Positions 15,205 through 23,213 are shown, numbered from the stretch's first letter. The stretch is DNA of 23,347 nt from DATKGQ01 sp035510715 (GCA_035510715.1 DATKGQ010000010.1:1-23347), one strand, 5' to 3'. The notes: generated by a model not told the origin, from the letters alone. Numbers and translations: made by a program.

Positions 15205-16311
15205 ATGGCGAAACGTGATTATTACGAAGTACTGGGTGTCGATAAAAATGCCAGTCCGGATGAGATAAAAAAAGCATTTCGGCGCTTGGCAGTTGAACAT
15301 CACCCCGACCGTGGCGGTAACGAAGAGAAGTTCAAAGAAATTAATGAAGCCTATGAAGTTTTAAAGGATACCGACAAACGGAAACGTTATGATCAATTCG
15401 GACATGCCGGAGTTGGTAGTAGCGCCGCCAGTGACGGTAATCCGTTCGCCGGCGGATTCGGTGGTGGTCAAAGCGTAAACTTCGATTTCGGCGACTTAGG
15501 GCTGGGCGATATTTTTGAAAGTTTCTTTGGTGGCGGCAATCAACGCCGGACACATAATCAACAGGCTGTCGGTCATGATGTCGAGACTAGGGTTGAGATA
15601 AGCTTTGAGCAAGCAGTTTTCGGGACAGAAGTTGATCTGCATCTTAATCTTGAAGATAGCTGCCCGCACTGCAAGGGAACGATGACCGAACCGGGTTATG
15701 AACTCAAAACCTGTGAAACTTGTCATGGCAGCGGTCAAGTTGTTAATGTGACGCGGACGATATTCGGTAATATCCAGCAGGCGACTGTCTGCCCAACGTG
15801 TCACGGCAATGCCCGGGTACCTGAGAAAACTTGCAGTCTGTGTCATGGCCGTGGAACTCAAAAATCATCACAGAAAGTTGTCTTAAAAATTCCGGCCGGG
15901 ATTGACGACGGCGCGACTATCAGGTTGCGCGAACACGGCGAAGCGGTAGCTAACGGGGCAAAAGGCGACCTGTATGTTAATATCCGGGTTAAACCGCACA
16001 AGAAATTCACCCGTGAAGGTGATCTGATATTGAGCGAGGAACACGTTAGTATGATCGATGCTGCGCTTGGCACTGAGATGACCATTGAAACGGTGGACGG
16101 TCCGGTCCGCATGAAAGTCCCCGCCGGTACCCAGTCACAGTCAGATTTTAAACTGTCGAATCATGGTGTCCCGCACTTGCGCAGCAATTCGCGGGGGGCC
16201 CACATTGTCACGATTACTGTTGATACGCCAGCAAAATTGACGAAATATCAAAAAGAATTACTGGAAGCTTATCAAGAGAACAATGAGAAACACGGCTTCT
16301 GGCACAACTAG
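15205..16311 (+). CDS. dnaJ: Co-chaperone DnaJ (Hsp40, class A)
   Basis: DnaJ delivers substrates to DnaK and stimulates its ATPase. The 368-aa protein is complete: J domain (1-68) with HPD at 33-35, a Gly/Phe-rich linker (about 70-112), four zinc-binding CxxC motifs (Cys153/156, 170/173, 196/199, 210/213) and the C-terminal beta-sandwich and dimer domain. The first zinc motif reads CPHCKGT, slightly off the CxxCxGxG pattern. AAGGGA just upstream of the ATG is a good SD. It is the last gene of the operon and ends 18 nt from a convergent gene; no terminator is visible between them. Confidence 0.99.
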   Translation: MAKRDYYEVLGVDKNASPDEIKKAFRRLAVEHHPDRGGNEEKFKEINEAYEVLKDTDKRKRYDQFGHAGVGSSAASDGNPFAGGFGGGQSVNFDFGDLGLGDIFESFFGGGNQRRTHNQQAVGHDVETRVEISFEQAVFGTEVDLHLNLEDSCPHCKGTMTEPGYELKTCETCHGSGQVVNVTRTIFGNIQQATVCPTCHGNARVPEKTCSLCHGRGTQKSSQKVVLKIPAGIDDGATIRLREHGEAVANGAKGDLYVNIRVKPHKKFTREGDLILSEEHVSMIDAALGTEMTIETVDGPVRMKVPAGTQSQSDFKLSNHGVPHLRSNSRGAHIVTITVDTPAKLTKYQKELLEAYQENNEKHGFWHN

Positions 16312-16329
16312 CGCCAACCGATAGATAGG

Positions 16330-18954
16330 CTAATAACTTTCTTGATATTGCCGTGTTAAATATGCTCCGTAAGTGGACTTGTTAAAGCATTGCTGCAAAG
16401 TTTGGCAGCCGCCAGCATCATATTTGGAATAAGCCAAGAATGTGGCTTCTTTTTCTTGAAGATCAGCCCCCGTAACATTATTAAGCATCCCGTGAATCGG
16501 ATAACCGGCATAAAACTTGATAGGAATAATAACCTGATTGGCATAGTGTTGGGTCTCGTATTGCTTGTAGGCTTGTTTAACAAATAGGCTGACCGTCATG
16601 TGGTCGCTGTGGTCCGGATACTGAGTGCTGATGAAATCGGATTGAGTATTAATTTCTGTCGCTGTGTAAGTGTTCATTAAGGCACTCAAAGCGGCAGTCA
16701 GCTGGGCCGAGGTGTAGTAGGATTGGCCGTCAACCGAATTTATCTGGCTGATCTCGCCTGAATAAAGCTTGGCCAGACTTTGGTATTCCATTGATTTAAA
16801 ACCCTGGCCAAGTAAATTGCCATCCGGTAAATGCATAAATATTAATGATATTTTTGTGTAACCTTCCGGGTTGGCAATAGCCAAGAACTCATGATTTGAT
16901 AACTCGATAATTCTTTGAACCCAGAGAGTATTTAGGCTGATTCCAAGCATTGTGTCATAAGCGGCTTCGGAACCCTGTTCGCGGCTGAGCCAATAGGATT
17001 GGCCTTGGCCGGCATCACCGGCCGTCAGATACACCGAACGGACACAATAACCGGCCTGGATATCGTGCATGAGATCAGGGTTAATGAATAATATATCATC
17101 GTCCTCATGAGCGACGATATTCATGACTGAAAGAGAATTACAAGTGGTATAGGGCAGCTGGCCAAACGTAATCGGCACTACCGTGGCCGGACCTTGCGGC
17201 GACTGTGGGGTTTTCGGGGTGCTAGTGTGTATGCCTTTATCGTAATAGAGCAATATTTCTTTGGGCTGGTTTAAAGTGCCGGCTATTAGCACGCTATCGT
17301 TAGGCCGTCCGTAGTAACTAACGACTTGTTCCAGCGTGCAGTTCGAGTAATTTGTCAGATTGCCGCTTAACGTCAGCAAATAGGCGAAGCTATGAGTATA
17401 CAAATTAGGTTGCCAGGCAGTGCTGCTAAGAATCTGTTGCGGTTCGGTGCAGTTAGCTAGTGGCATGACATTTAATTTATTTTGAGCATCTAATTTAATC
17501 GGCACTACCCGCCAGTAATCGCCTACCAGTACATCTGTTTTTCGGCGGGTTAAAACTTGGGTGATGGCCGTATCGCGGTAATTCTGGCTGGCCAGGGCGT
17601 TTTTATCGGCCGTGTAGATCCGTACCGACGTGAACAGGCCAAGGATAATGGCCACCACGATCACTAGGCCGCAGCTGACTACCAGCTCCGGGCGCCACTT
17701 TCTGCTTCTAACATAAGCTGCCACCGATATGAAAACTGCGAAAAGGCTGATCGTTAAATAGCGGGCATCGACGGCGTAATAATGATTAGTTACGATGAAG
17801 CTGACCAGCGCGATAATAGTAGTCCAGATAAGCATAATTGAAAGCAGTGAAGCTCTATCTACCAGGACTTTCTTGCCTTGTTTATGAGCCCAGCTATCAT
17901 GAAGCAAGCGGATAACAATATACAGGCCGAAAATTAAGATAACCGCATTGATTATATAGGCCGGTCCGCCGAGGCTTGTCAGCCTGGCTAATATCGCATG
18001 GGGAATATTTCTAACTACTGTCGAATCGTAAGCCGGATTCGCGCCAAAATTGGTGAGAAGACCCATTAAGGCGAAAAGACTGCCAAGTGCGAAGTTGGAA
18101 ACCTTAGAGCTCATATTATACGGATCGATGCTTGACTGGTTTGATAGATGCGTAATATGGCTGCCGTTAATAAGCGTCAGGATGATAATGCCCACAATTG
18201 TTGATATGACTGCCAAAGCTAACCAGTTGACCGAAATGCTTACAAATTTCCAGGCGCGGGCGGCGGCGTAAACAGTTAATGCTACAATAGCCCCGCCGAT
18301 ACTGAAAACCAGGAATAATTTATCGCTCGCGATCAGCAAGCTTAAACAGACTACCGCTAGCCAAAAGGCCCAACTCTTAATCCTGGGCGAGCGGATGATG
18401 ATGATAAGGCTAAGGATGTAGACAATGTACTCAATGTTACGGGTAGCCAGCATTGCCATATTGACTGGCAGTATGCCGCCGGCATACGGTTGGGCCGGTA
18501 CCAGCAATAAAACTGAGGCCAACGCCAAGCAAATTGTCCCGAATATAAGCGGGCGGCGTTCGATCCTATGCAGAACTGCCAGCAATGCTACTATCGTCAG
18601 CATGACAATAATTACAGTAAATACCGTAAAGTCTAAGCTGGTTGATCCGAAAAGTTTAATCAGCCAGAAAACCGGCCATTTCAAAAGGAAACTGTGGGAA
18701 CTAGGGAATGTTGCGTTGCGGAAAGTGGCCGAGTTTTTAAACAGGTCAGCATTAACTAACTGATCAGCATTACCGGCTTGCAATTTGGCGCCCAAAATTG
18801 ACCACAGTAGTGTTGTAGCGAATACGATCAGTACCGATAAGGACATGTAAACTTTGCCAAAAAGTTTAGATTCAACTAATTTTCTGATTTTTTTAGACTG
18901 TGATCGGCTAAACAAACGTTTCTTTATCCGGCCAGTTTTTATTTTTAATACCAT
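16330..18954 (-). CDS. Polytopic GT-C-like glycosyltransferase fused to a PIG-L/LmbE deacetylase
   Basis: The 874-aa protein has two halves. Residues 1-445 hold a basic N-terminus and about 11 membrane segments; the first outer loop (57-108) carries Asp64 and Asp70 before PSSHSFLLKWP, and an HYYAVDARYL segment (391-400) recalls lipid-sugar-dependent GT-C enzymes. Basic residues in alternate loops (HRIERRP, SPRIKS, HKQGKK, RSRKWRP) place the C-terminal half outside. Residues 446-580 form a soluble domain, then a Pro-rich linker, then a PIG-L/LmbE domain from about 605: AHEDDD (615-620; family AHPDDE) gives metal ligands His616 and Asp619 and base Asp618, and HSDH (782-785) supplies the distal His. 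PIG-L enzymes remove N-acetyl groups from sugars. It overlaps the gtrA-like gene by 10 nt. I infer transfer and deacetylation of a cell-surface sugar; the substrate is unknown. Confidence 0.8.
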   Translation of the reverse strand: MVLKIKTGRIKKRLFSRSQSKKIRKLVESKLFGKVYMSLSVLIVFATTLLWSILGAKLQAGNADQLVNADLFKNSATFRNATFPSSHSFLLKWPVFWLIKLFGSTSLDFTVFTVIIVMLTIVALLAVLHRIERRPLIFGTICLALASVLLLVPAQPYAGGILPVNMAMLATRNIEYIVYILSLIIIIRSPRIKSWAFWLAVVCLSLLIASDKLFLVFSIGGAIVALTVYAAARAWKFVSISVNWLALAVISTIVGIIILTLINGSHITHLSNQSSIDPYNMSSKVSNFALGSLFALMGLLTNFGANPAYDSTVVRNIPHAILARLTSLGGPAYIINAVILIFGLYIVIRLLHDSWAHKQGKKVLVDRASLLSIMLIWTTIIALVSFIVTNHYYAVDARYLTISLFAVFISVAAYVRSRKWRPELVVSCGLVIVVAIILGLFTSVRIYTADKNALASQNYRDTAITQVLTRRKTDVLVGDYWRVVPIKLDAQNKLNVMPLANCTEPQQILSSTAWQPNLYTHSFAYLLTLSGNLTNYSNCTLEQVVSYYGRPNDSVLIAGTLNQPKEILLYYDKGIHTSTPKTPQSPQGPATVVPITFGQLPYTTCNSLSVMNIVAHEDDDILFINPDLMHDIQAGYCVRSVYLTAGDAGQGQSYWLSREQGSEAAYDTMLGISLNTLWVQRIIELSNHEFLAIANPEGYTKISLIFMHLPDGNLLGQGFKSMEYQSLAKLYSGEISQINSVDGQSYYTSAQLTAALSALMNTYTATEINTQSDFISTQYPDHSDHMTVSLFVKQAYKQYETQHYANQVIIPIKFYAGYPIHGMLNNVTGADLQEKEATFLAYSKYDAGGCQTLQQCFNKSTYGAYLTRQYQESY

Positions 18955-19370
18955 GGTTTAGCGTCCAATCGCATAGTCCGGAAAATATGTCGCTTATATA
19001 GATAGAAATTCCAGATTGTAGTAATACCGAGTGCAATTGTCCGGGCCATAAAGGCCGGTACCGGCGGAGTCAACAGTTTTGTAACTAGTAGTGTAAAACC
19101 GAAGTTAAACAGTACCAGTACTGAAAAAGCGATAATCTGAGGAATAAGTATCCGGTGGTGCATTTCCCGGTCATTAAACGTAACTGTTTTTTGCAGAGAA
19201 AAGGATACGATCAGTCCAAGCCAAAAACTTAGACCGACTGCCAGCACCGCACTGGCGCCCAAGGCTTGCGCTGAGATAATGATCAGCATCTCAAATAAGT
19301 AGACACTAATGCCGATAATGATGTAACGATGCCCTATGCGCCGGAATAATGAATGGATTCTGGTTTTCAT
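18945..19370 (-). CDS. GtrA-family membrane protein (probable lipid-linked sugar flippase)
   Basis: The 141-aa protein has four membrane segments and the GtrA pattern: a basic N-terminus, a first segment (about 16-36), LSFWLGLIVSFSLQKTVTFND (family NF.....F.F), a third segment, then TTIWNFYLYKRHIF near the end (family WNF...R...F). GtrA proteins are thought to flip polyprenyl-phosphate sugars across the membrane. Its ATG overlaps the stop of the GT2 gene as ATGA, and its own end overlaps the next gene by 10 nt, so all three are translated together. This order matches the gtrA/gtrB/gtrC type of cassette known from phage serotype conversion and cell-wall glycosylation. Confidence 0.85.
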   Translation of the reverse strand: MKTRIHSLFRRIGHRYIIIGISVYLFEMLIIISAQALGASAVLAVGLSFWLGLIVSFSLQKTVTFNDREMHHRILIPQIIAFSVLVLFNFGFTLLVTKLLTPPVPAFMARTIALGITTIWNFYLYKRHIFRTMRLDAKPWY

Positions 19371-20347
19371 TGATGAATGATCTTCTTCTCGATGCCGATG
19401 GATTTATCATAGTCAACTACATACAGCGGTCGTTGTCGGCTTTGTCTGTAGATGCGCGAAACGTAGAGTGACATGATACCTTGCGACATAAGCACAATCC
19501 CAACCAGGAAAAGTATCAGTATGCCCAGCATTGCCGTGCCCGTGAATTTCCAGTGCCAGGGATCACCCAGCAGCGGCTGTTCAATAAACACTACGATACC
19601 CAGTAAGAATGAAGCTACGGTTATAAGTACGCCTAAATAGCCAAATAAAAATAGTGGTTTTAAAGTCAGCGAAGTAAAGCTGTTAGCCGCCAGCCCCATG
19701 AGCTTATTCAAGTTATAGCCGGGCAATCCGCTCTCACGCTTTTTGGCCGCGAACTTAATGTACTGCCGCCGGAATCCCAACCAATCAATCAGGCCTCTGG
19801 TTATCCGGTCAGCCTCCGGCAGTGTCAGGAAGACCTGCTGGACTTTTCTGTCAATTAACCGGAAATCGGTTGATCCGATAATTAGTTTCTGATCGGCCAA
19901 CTTATTAAAAAGCTTATAAAACAGCCGTGTAGTAAGGCGTTTAACCCAACCGATATCATTGGCGGTACGCAAACCGATAACAACTTGCGCACCATTTTTC
20001 CAGGCATTGATAAACTCCGGTATAAGTTCTACCGGATGCTGGCCATCACCATCCAACATCAGGATTGCTTGTCCCTGAGCCATTGCGATGCCGGCCGACA
20101 GCGCTATTTCTTTGCCGAAATTTCTTGAAAACGAGATTAACTTTATCTGAGGATCAGTGGCATGCCAACCGCTAATTAATTCCGCCGTGTTATCAGTGCT
20201 GCCGTCATCGCAATAGATTATTTCATAATCCTTGACGCCGGCATGACGCAATATTTCAATTAGTGAAGCATGAAATTTAAATAATCCTGTACTTTCGTTA
20301 TAAACAGGCACCACAATAGATAACAGATAATCTTGTAATTTAGGCAT
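19367..20347 (-). CDS. GT2 polyprenyl-phosphate glycosyltransferase (GtrB/DPMS-like)
   Basis: The 326-aa protein has a GT-A domain with LSIVVPVYNES (9-19), YCDDGSTDNT (45-54), SFSRNFGKEIAL (72-83), MLDGDGQHP (97-105, DxD at Asp99/Asp101) and a DRITRG-containing segment, followed by two membrane helices (about 232-256 and 270-295). This is the layout of GtrB/ArnC/DPM1-type enzymes that join a nucleotide sugar to polyprenyl phosphate on the cytoplasmic face. It is first in the three-gene minus-strand operon. An extended -10 lies 22 nt upstream; no SD is seen. The sugar cannot be told from sequence. Confidence 0.9.
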   Translation of the reverse strand: MPKLQDYLLSIVVPVYNESTGLFKFHASLIEILRHAGVKDYEIIYCDDGSTDNTAELISGWHATDPQIKLISFSRNFGKEIALSAGIAMAQGQAILMLDGDGQHPVELIPEFINAWKNGAQVVIGLRTANDIGWVKRLTTRLFYKLFNKLADQKLIIGSTDFRLIDRKVQQVFLTLPEADRITRGLIDWLGFRRQYIKFAAKKRESGLPGYNLNKLMGLAANSFTSLTLKPLFLFGYLGVLITVASFLLGIVVFIEQPLLGDPWHWKFTGTAMLGILILFLVGIVLMSQGIMSLYVSRIYRQSRQRPLYVVDYDKSIGIEKKIIHQ

Positions 20348-20369
20348 TGTTACAGGTAATTATGGGACA

Positions 20370-20378
20370 ATTATAGCA
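20370..20378 (-). promoter_or_regulatory. Extended -10 promoter of the glycan cassette
   Basis: On the minus strand TGCTATAAT is a perfect extended -10 (TGn + TATAAT), 22 nt before the ATG at 20347. Transcription would start about 15 nt before the gene. No -35 is recognisable, as is usual for extended -10 promoters. Confidence 0.6.
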
Positions 20379-20501
20379 AAATAAATAGTGTTTTTACTAA
20401 CAGAGAAGAAAAACTCATAAGGACATCATAAAAGGTTAATAAAACAGCGTATCAATAGACGCTGGATATAATCTGTTTATGCTAGGAAATAAAATAAAAA
20501 G

Positions 20502-20510
20502 TGTTATAAT
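20502..20510 (+). promoter_or_regulatory. Extended -10 promoter of the rimB-rimK operon
   Basis: TGTTATAAT is a perfect extended -10. Transcription would start near 20517, giving a leader of about 36 nt that contains the GATAGGG SD before the ATG at 20553. Another TATAAT occurs at 20467-20472. The region is divergent with the glycan cassette promoter. Confidence 0.6.
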
Positions 20511-20552
20511 ATACAATAATGTCATTAAATGATAAAGGAATAGATAGGGTCT

Positions 20553-21122
20553 ATGTCTTCATTAAATTTACGTAAAATTCGTACAATAGGTCGCCATACA
20601 TTAATTTCCCTGCCTGACTTAAAACTGACAGATGTACCGGCTAAAATTGATACCGGCGCCTACAGTTCTTCAATCTGGGCGAGTAACATTAGTATTATTG
20701 ATGGCGAATTACAGTTTACGCTGTTTAACAAGCAGTCTGCGTTCTACTCCGGCAAGATAATTAATACCAAAACCTACAAGGTCCTTTCTATCCGTAATTC
20801 TTTCGGACACACGGAACTGCGCTATAAAGTACCGCTGAGAGTAAATATCGAAGGCCGGCTTATGAGAATTCAATTTACGCTTTCCAACCGGGCAGCTAAC
20901 CGTTTCCCGGTCCTAATTGGGCGGCGCACCCTGCAAAGCCGATTTGTGGTTGATGTTTCACAGGCACCAACAGTGATTGAAAACGGTAAAGTTATAGCTA
21001 GTGATATTCTACAAGACAAAAATATCGGTTCGTGGTATTGTTTGGGAGTTAAGGCCGTTAAACAGTTATCCTCAAATTTGTTTGCAAACGATTTAAGCGC
21101 CTTAACTGCATTTCCTCGGTAA
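20553..21122 (+). CDS. rimB: RimB-like retropepsin-fold protease (ATP-dependent zinc protease family)
   Basis: The 189-aa protein matches the RimB / putative ATP-dependent zinc protease family: IRTIGRH (9-15), AKIDTGAYSSSIWA (30-43) with the aspartic-protease-like Asp33-Thr-Gly, and NRFPVLIGRRTLQSRFVVDVS (116-136). RimB is known to remove glutamates added by RimK. It has no signal peptide or membrane segment, so it acts in the cytoplasm. It is the first gene of a plus-strand unit with a good SD (GATAGGG) and lies 29 nt before the RimK-like gene, a known functional pairing. The name rests on this pairing plus family membership. Confidence 0.85.
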   Translation: MSSLNLRKIRTIGRHTLISLPDLKLTDVPAKIDTGAYSSSIWASNISIIDGELQFTLFNKQSAFYSGKIINTKTYKVLSIRNSFGHTELRYKVPLRVNIEGRLMRIQFTLSNRAANRFPVLIGRRTLQSRFVVDVSQAPTVIENGKVIASDILQDKNIGSWYCLGVKAVKQLSSNLFANDLSALTAFPR

Positions 21123-21151
21123 CTGTTTAACCTTTTATCAGGAGTATTAAT

Positions 21152-22048
21152 ATGAGAATTATAATTCTATCCAAAGGCAATTCTTCAACCAGACGCCTAA
21201 AAGAAGAAGCATTGCTTCGTGGTCACGAAGTACGGGTAATCGATTATGGTAAGTGTTACGTAACGATTGAAAGAAACAGTCCTGTCGTCCGCTACGAAGG
21301 AGAAGAAGTAAAAGACGTTGATGTAATCATACCGCGCATTGCCGCGTCATTAACTATGTATGGCGGTTCAATTGTCCGGCAATTTGAAATGCAGAACGTT
21401 TTTACAACCACCAGTTCGATAGCCTTAGTCCGGTCGCGCGATAAATTGCGCAGCATTCAGCTTCTGGCTAAGGCGGGTGTCGATATTCCAAAAACGGTAT
21501 TCGCTCGAGAAACCGCGGAACTCCAGAATGTTATTGAGCAAGTTGGTGCGGCACCGCTGATTATAAAAGTAGCCCGCGGAACGCATGGTAACGGTGTAGT
21601 ACTGGCAGAGACCTCCAAAGCCGCCCGGGCAGTTATGCAGGCTTTTTATGTCGAGGGCGTCTCTTTCTTGGTCCAGGAATACATTGCTGAAAGCGCCGGT
21701 ACTGATATCCGTGTCTTTATTGTCGGCGGCAAGGTTGTTGCCAGCATGAAAAGGCAGAGCCTGAATGAAGATTTCCGGTCAAATATCCACCAAGGTGGTA
21801 CCGGGAAGCCGACACGATTAAGCGACGAAGAGCGAAAAATTGCCCAGAAAGCGGCAAGAGCGATGGGGCTATCTATTTGTGGGGTCGATATAATACGTTC
21901 TAATAGAGGGCCGTTGGTACTTGAGGTAAACGCCAGCCCTGGTTTTGCTATTGAGAAAGTTACGGGTCATAATGTGGCGGAAAAAATTATTGAATATATC
22001 GAACAAAATGCGAAGGGCAGGCATCGTAAGGATCGTATCGGCGCCTAA
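21152..22048 (+). CDS. rimK: RimK-like ATP-grasp glutamate ligase
   Basis: RimK adds glutamate residues to the C-terminus of ribosomal protein S6 or makes poly-glutamate. The 298-aa length matches E. coli RimK (300 aa). Features: N-terminal pre-ATP-grasp domain with IILSKGNSSTRRL (4-16), DVIIPRI (57-63), LVRSRDKLRSIQLL, the ATP-binding segments PLIIKVARGTHGNGV (135-149) and FLVQEYIAES, the RimK segment RQSLNEDFRSNIHQGG (201-216), and the metal site LEVNASPGF (257-265, Glu258 and Asn260). A perfect AGGAG (21140-21144) lies 7 nt before the ATG. No rpsF is in the window, so the target is unproven. The related LysX/MptN ligases are alternatives, but the RimB neighbour favours RimK. Confidence 0.88.
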   Translation: MRIIILSKGNSSTRRLKEEALLRGHEVRVIDYGKCYVTIERNSPVVRYEGEEVKDVDVIIPRIAASLTMYGGSIVRQFEMQNVFTTTSSIALVRSRDKLRSIQLLAKAGVDIPKTVFARETAELQNVIEQVGAAPLIIKVARGTHGNGVVLAETSKAARAVMQAFYVEGVSFLVQEYIAESAGTDIRVFIVGGKVVASMKRQSLNEDFRSNIHQGGTGKPTRLSDEERKIAQKAARAMGLSICGVDIIRSNRGPLVLEVNASPGFAIEKVTGHNVAEKIIEYIEQNAKGRHRKDRIGA

Positions 22049-22484
22049 ATGGCGCGCACCTGTACTCATTACTGCGATGGTCTTACTGCTGGTGGTGGCA
22101 GGGATTGTCGGCGCAGTAAATCCTTCCAGACAGACAACTATACTTGATTTCAGGGGACAGCAGCGAACGCTTTTAGTTGCCCAAACGTCCCAGCAGCTGG
22201 AAACCGGCTTAGGCGGCCGCGCCTCGCTTCCTTTAAATGAGGGGATGTTATTTATCTTTGATACTCCCGCAGTTCAGTGTTTTTGGATGAAAGACATGCA
22301 TTTTCCGCTGGATATTATCTGGCTTAACGCTTCGAAAGAAGTTATTTATATCCAGCCGGATGTTTCTCCTAATACCTACCCGCAATCTTTCTGTCCGCCA
22401 TTTCCAGCCCAATACGTAATTGAGTTAAATAATGGCCAAGTCCGGACGCTAGGATTAGTAGTCGGGAATAGGCTCGAGTTCTAA
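22008..22484 (+). CDS. Membrane-anchored or secreted DUF192 protein
   Basis: The C-terminal 110 residues are a clear DUF192 domain: GLGGRASLPLNEGMLFIFDTP, CFWMKDMHFPLDIIWL, then VIELNNGQVRTLGLVVGNRLEF. DUF192 proteins are small, usually exported beta-rich proteins without a proven role. The start is uncertain. ATG at 22008 gives a 158-aa protein with a basic N-terminus and one hydrophobic segment (about 18-37) and overlaps rimK by 41 nt; ATG at 22077 would leave only the hydrophobic part, and 21945 would overlap rimK by over 100 nt. No SD marks any of them. The outer domain has two Cys (CFW and SFCPP) that could form a disulfide. Confidence 0.8.
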   Translation: MRRAGIVRIVSAPKWRAPVLITAMVLLLVVAGIVGAVNPSRQTTILDFRGQQRTLLVAQTSQQLETGLGGRASLPLNEGMLFIFDTPAVQCFWMKDMHFPLDIIWLNASKEVIYIQPDVSPNTYPQSFCPPFPAQYVIELNNGQVRTLGLVVGNRLEF

Positions 22485-22491
22485 GCGCTAA

Positions 22492-22500
22492 TGCTATAGT
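22492..22500 (+). promoter_or_regulatory. Extended -10 box, leaderless arrangement
   Basis: TGCTATAGT (TGn plus a 5/6 -10) ends 8 nt before the ATG at 22509, the same spacing as at ftsH. Transcription would start at or within two bases of the start codon, and no SD is present. Confidence 0.5.
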
Positions 22501-22508
22501 ATGAGAAC

Positions 22509-23015
22509 ATGACTCCACTAATACTATTTAGTGTAATTGTTGCTACACCAATAGTCCTGATTATGTTTGCTAGAGTTAATGCGGCAGTACTCTTTATGAG
22601 TATCTGCGTGGGTGATGTATTAGTACAATATCTTGGTAGTGATGCGGCAACTGTCGTAACGGCATTTTCAACTCACGGCACTCAGTTTAGCAACAGTACC
22701 GTTAGGATCATATTGTTATTCTTGCCAGCCGTATTGACCATGATCTTCATGTTTCACAGCGTTAAGGGATCTAAACTTATTATAAATATCCTACCGGCTA
22801 TAGGTACGGGCTTATTAATTGCTCTCTTGGTTGAACCGTTATTATCTCCGAGTATGCAGCATACTCTAGGTAAAGAGGGTATATGGCAGAATGTAATCCA
22901 GGCCCGGGCATTGATTGTTGGTATTAGTGCTCTGGTAAGTTTATTTTACTTATGGTTTCAGCATCGGAAGCCTTTGGGTAGCGGACATGGGCATAAATCA
23001 AAACAAGGCGACTAG
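22509..23015 (+). CDS. Small polytopic membrane protein of unknown function
   Basis: The 168-aa protein has about five hydrophobic segments (roughly 2-20, 24-41, 64-83, 90-109 and 133-150), separated by short polar loops, with a basic His/Lys-rich C-terminal tail (HRKPLGSGHGHKSK). I recognise no family. It follows the DUF192 gene by 24 nt but appears to have its own promoter. The gap of 120 nt downstream contains only the tRNA-Lys promoter region. Confidence 0.7.
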   Translation: MTPLILFSVIVATPIVLIMFARVNAAVLFMSICVGDVLVQYLGSDAATVVTAFSTHGTQFSNSTVRIILLFLPAVLTMIFMFHSVKGSKLIINILPAIGTGLLIALLVEPLLSPSMQHTLGKEGIWQNVIQARALIVGISALVSLFYLWFQHRKPLGSGHGHKSKQGD

Positions 23016-23082
23016 TTTTAAACTCAGGATGTTTAATTAATAGATAACCAACACTTGTAGATAAATGATGAAACAATTATAC

Positions 23083-23097
23083 TTGACACGATATAAT
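23083..23097 (+). promoter_or_regulatory. Promoter region of tRNA-Lys
   Basis: A perfect TTGACA (23083-23088) and a perfect TATAAT (23092-23097) occur only 3 bases apart, too close to act as a pair. TATAAT alone would place the start near 23104, 33 nt before the tRNA. Which box is used cannot be decided from sequence. Confidence 0.35.
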
Positions 23098-23136
23098 CTA
23101 ATCTGAGCAGTTTAGTTATACCTAAAGTTAAAATAT

Positions 23137-23213
23137 GGGCCCATAGCTCAGTTGGTTAGAGCACCTGCCTTTTAAGCAGGGTGTCGCGGGTTCGAGTCCC
23201 GCTGGGCCCTCCA
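23137..23213 (+). tRNA. tRNA-Lys (UUU)
   Basis: A complete 77-nt cloverleaf with encoded CCA: acceptor GGGCCCA against TGGGCCC, D stem GCTC/GAGC, anticodon stem CCTGC/GCAGG around loop CTTTTAA (anticodon TTT), T arm GCGGG/CCCGC around TTCGAGT. The discriminator base is T, which is atypical, since bacterial tRNA-Lys usually has A73. It is followed by an intrinsic terminator 36 nt downstream. Confidence 0.95.

Noticed and set aside
15496..15861. Minus-strand frame of 121 codons opposite dnaJ, and a similar 119-codon frame opposite the TraG-like gene at 10262-10621
   Set aside because: Both are antisense to well-conserved protein segments and show no recognisable domain or start signal.
19367..19370. 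UGA read as glycine (code 25) as in Gracilibacteria/SR1
   Set aside because: The GT2 gene stops at a TGA that overlaps the next ATG, the small ORF ends in TGA, and no conserved gene has an internal TGA.
23083..23097. TTGACA and TATAAT as a matched promoter pair before tRNA-Lys
   Set aside because: The boxes are separated by only 3 bases, far from the 16-18 needed. I list the region but not as a normal pair.
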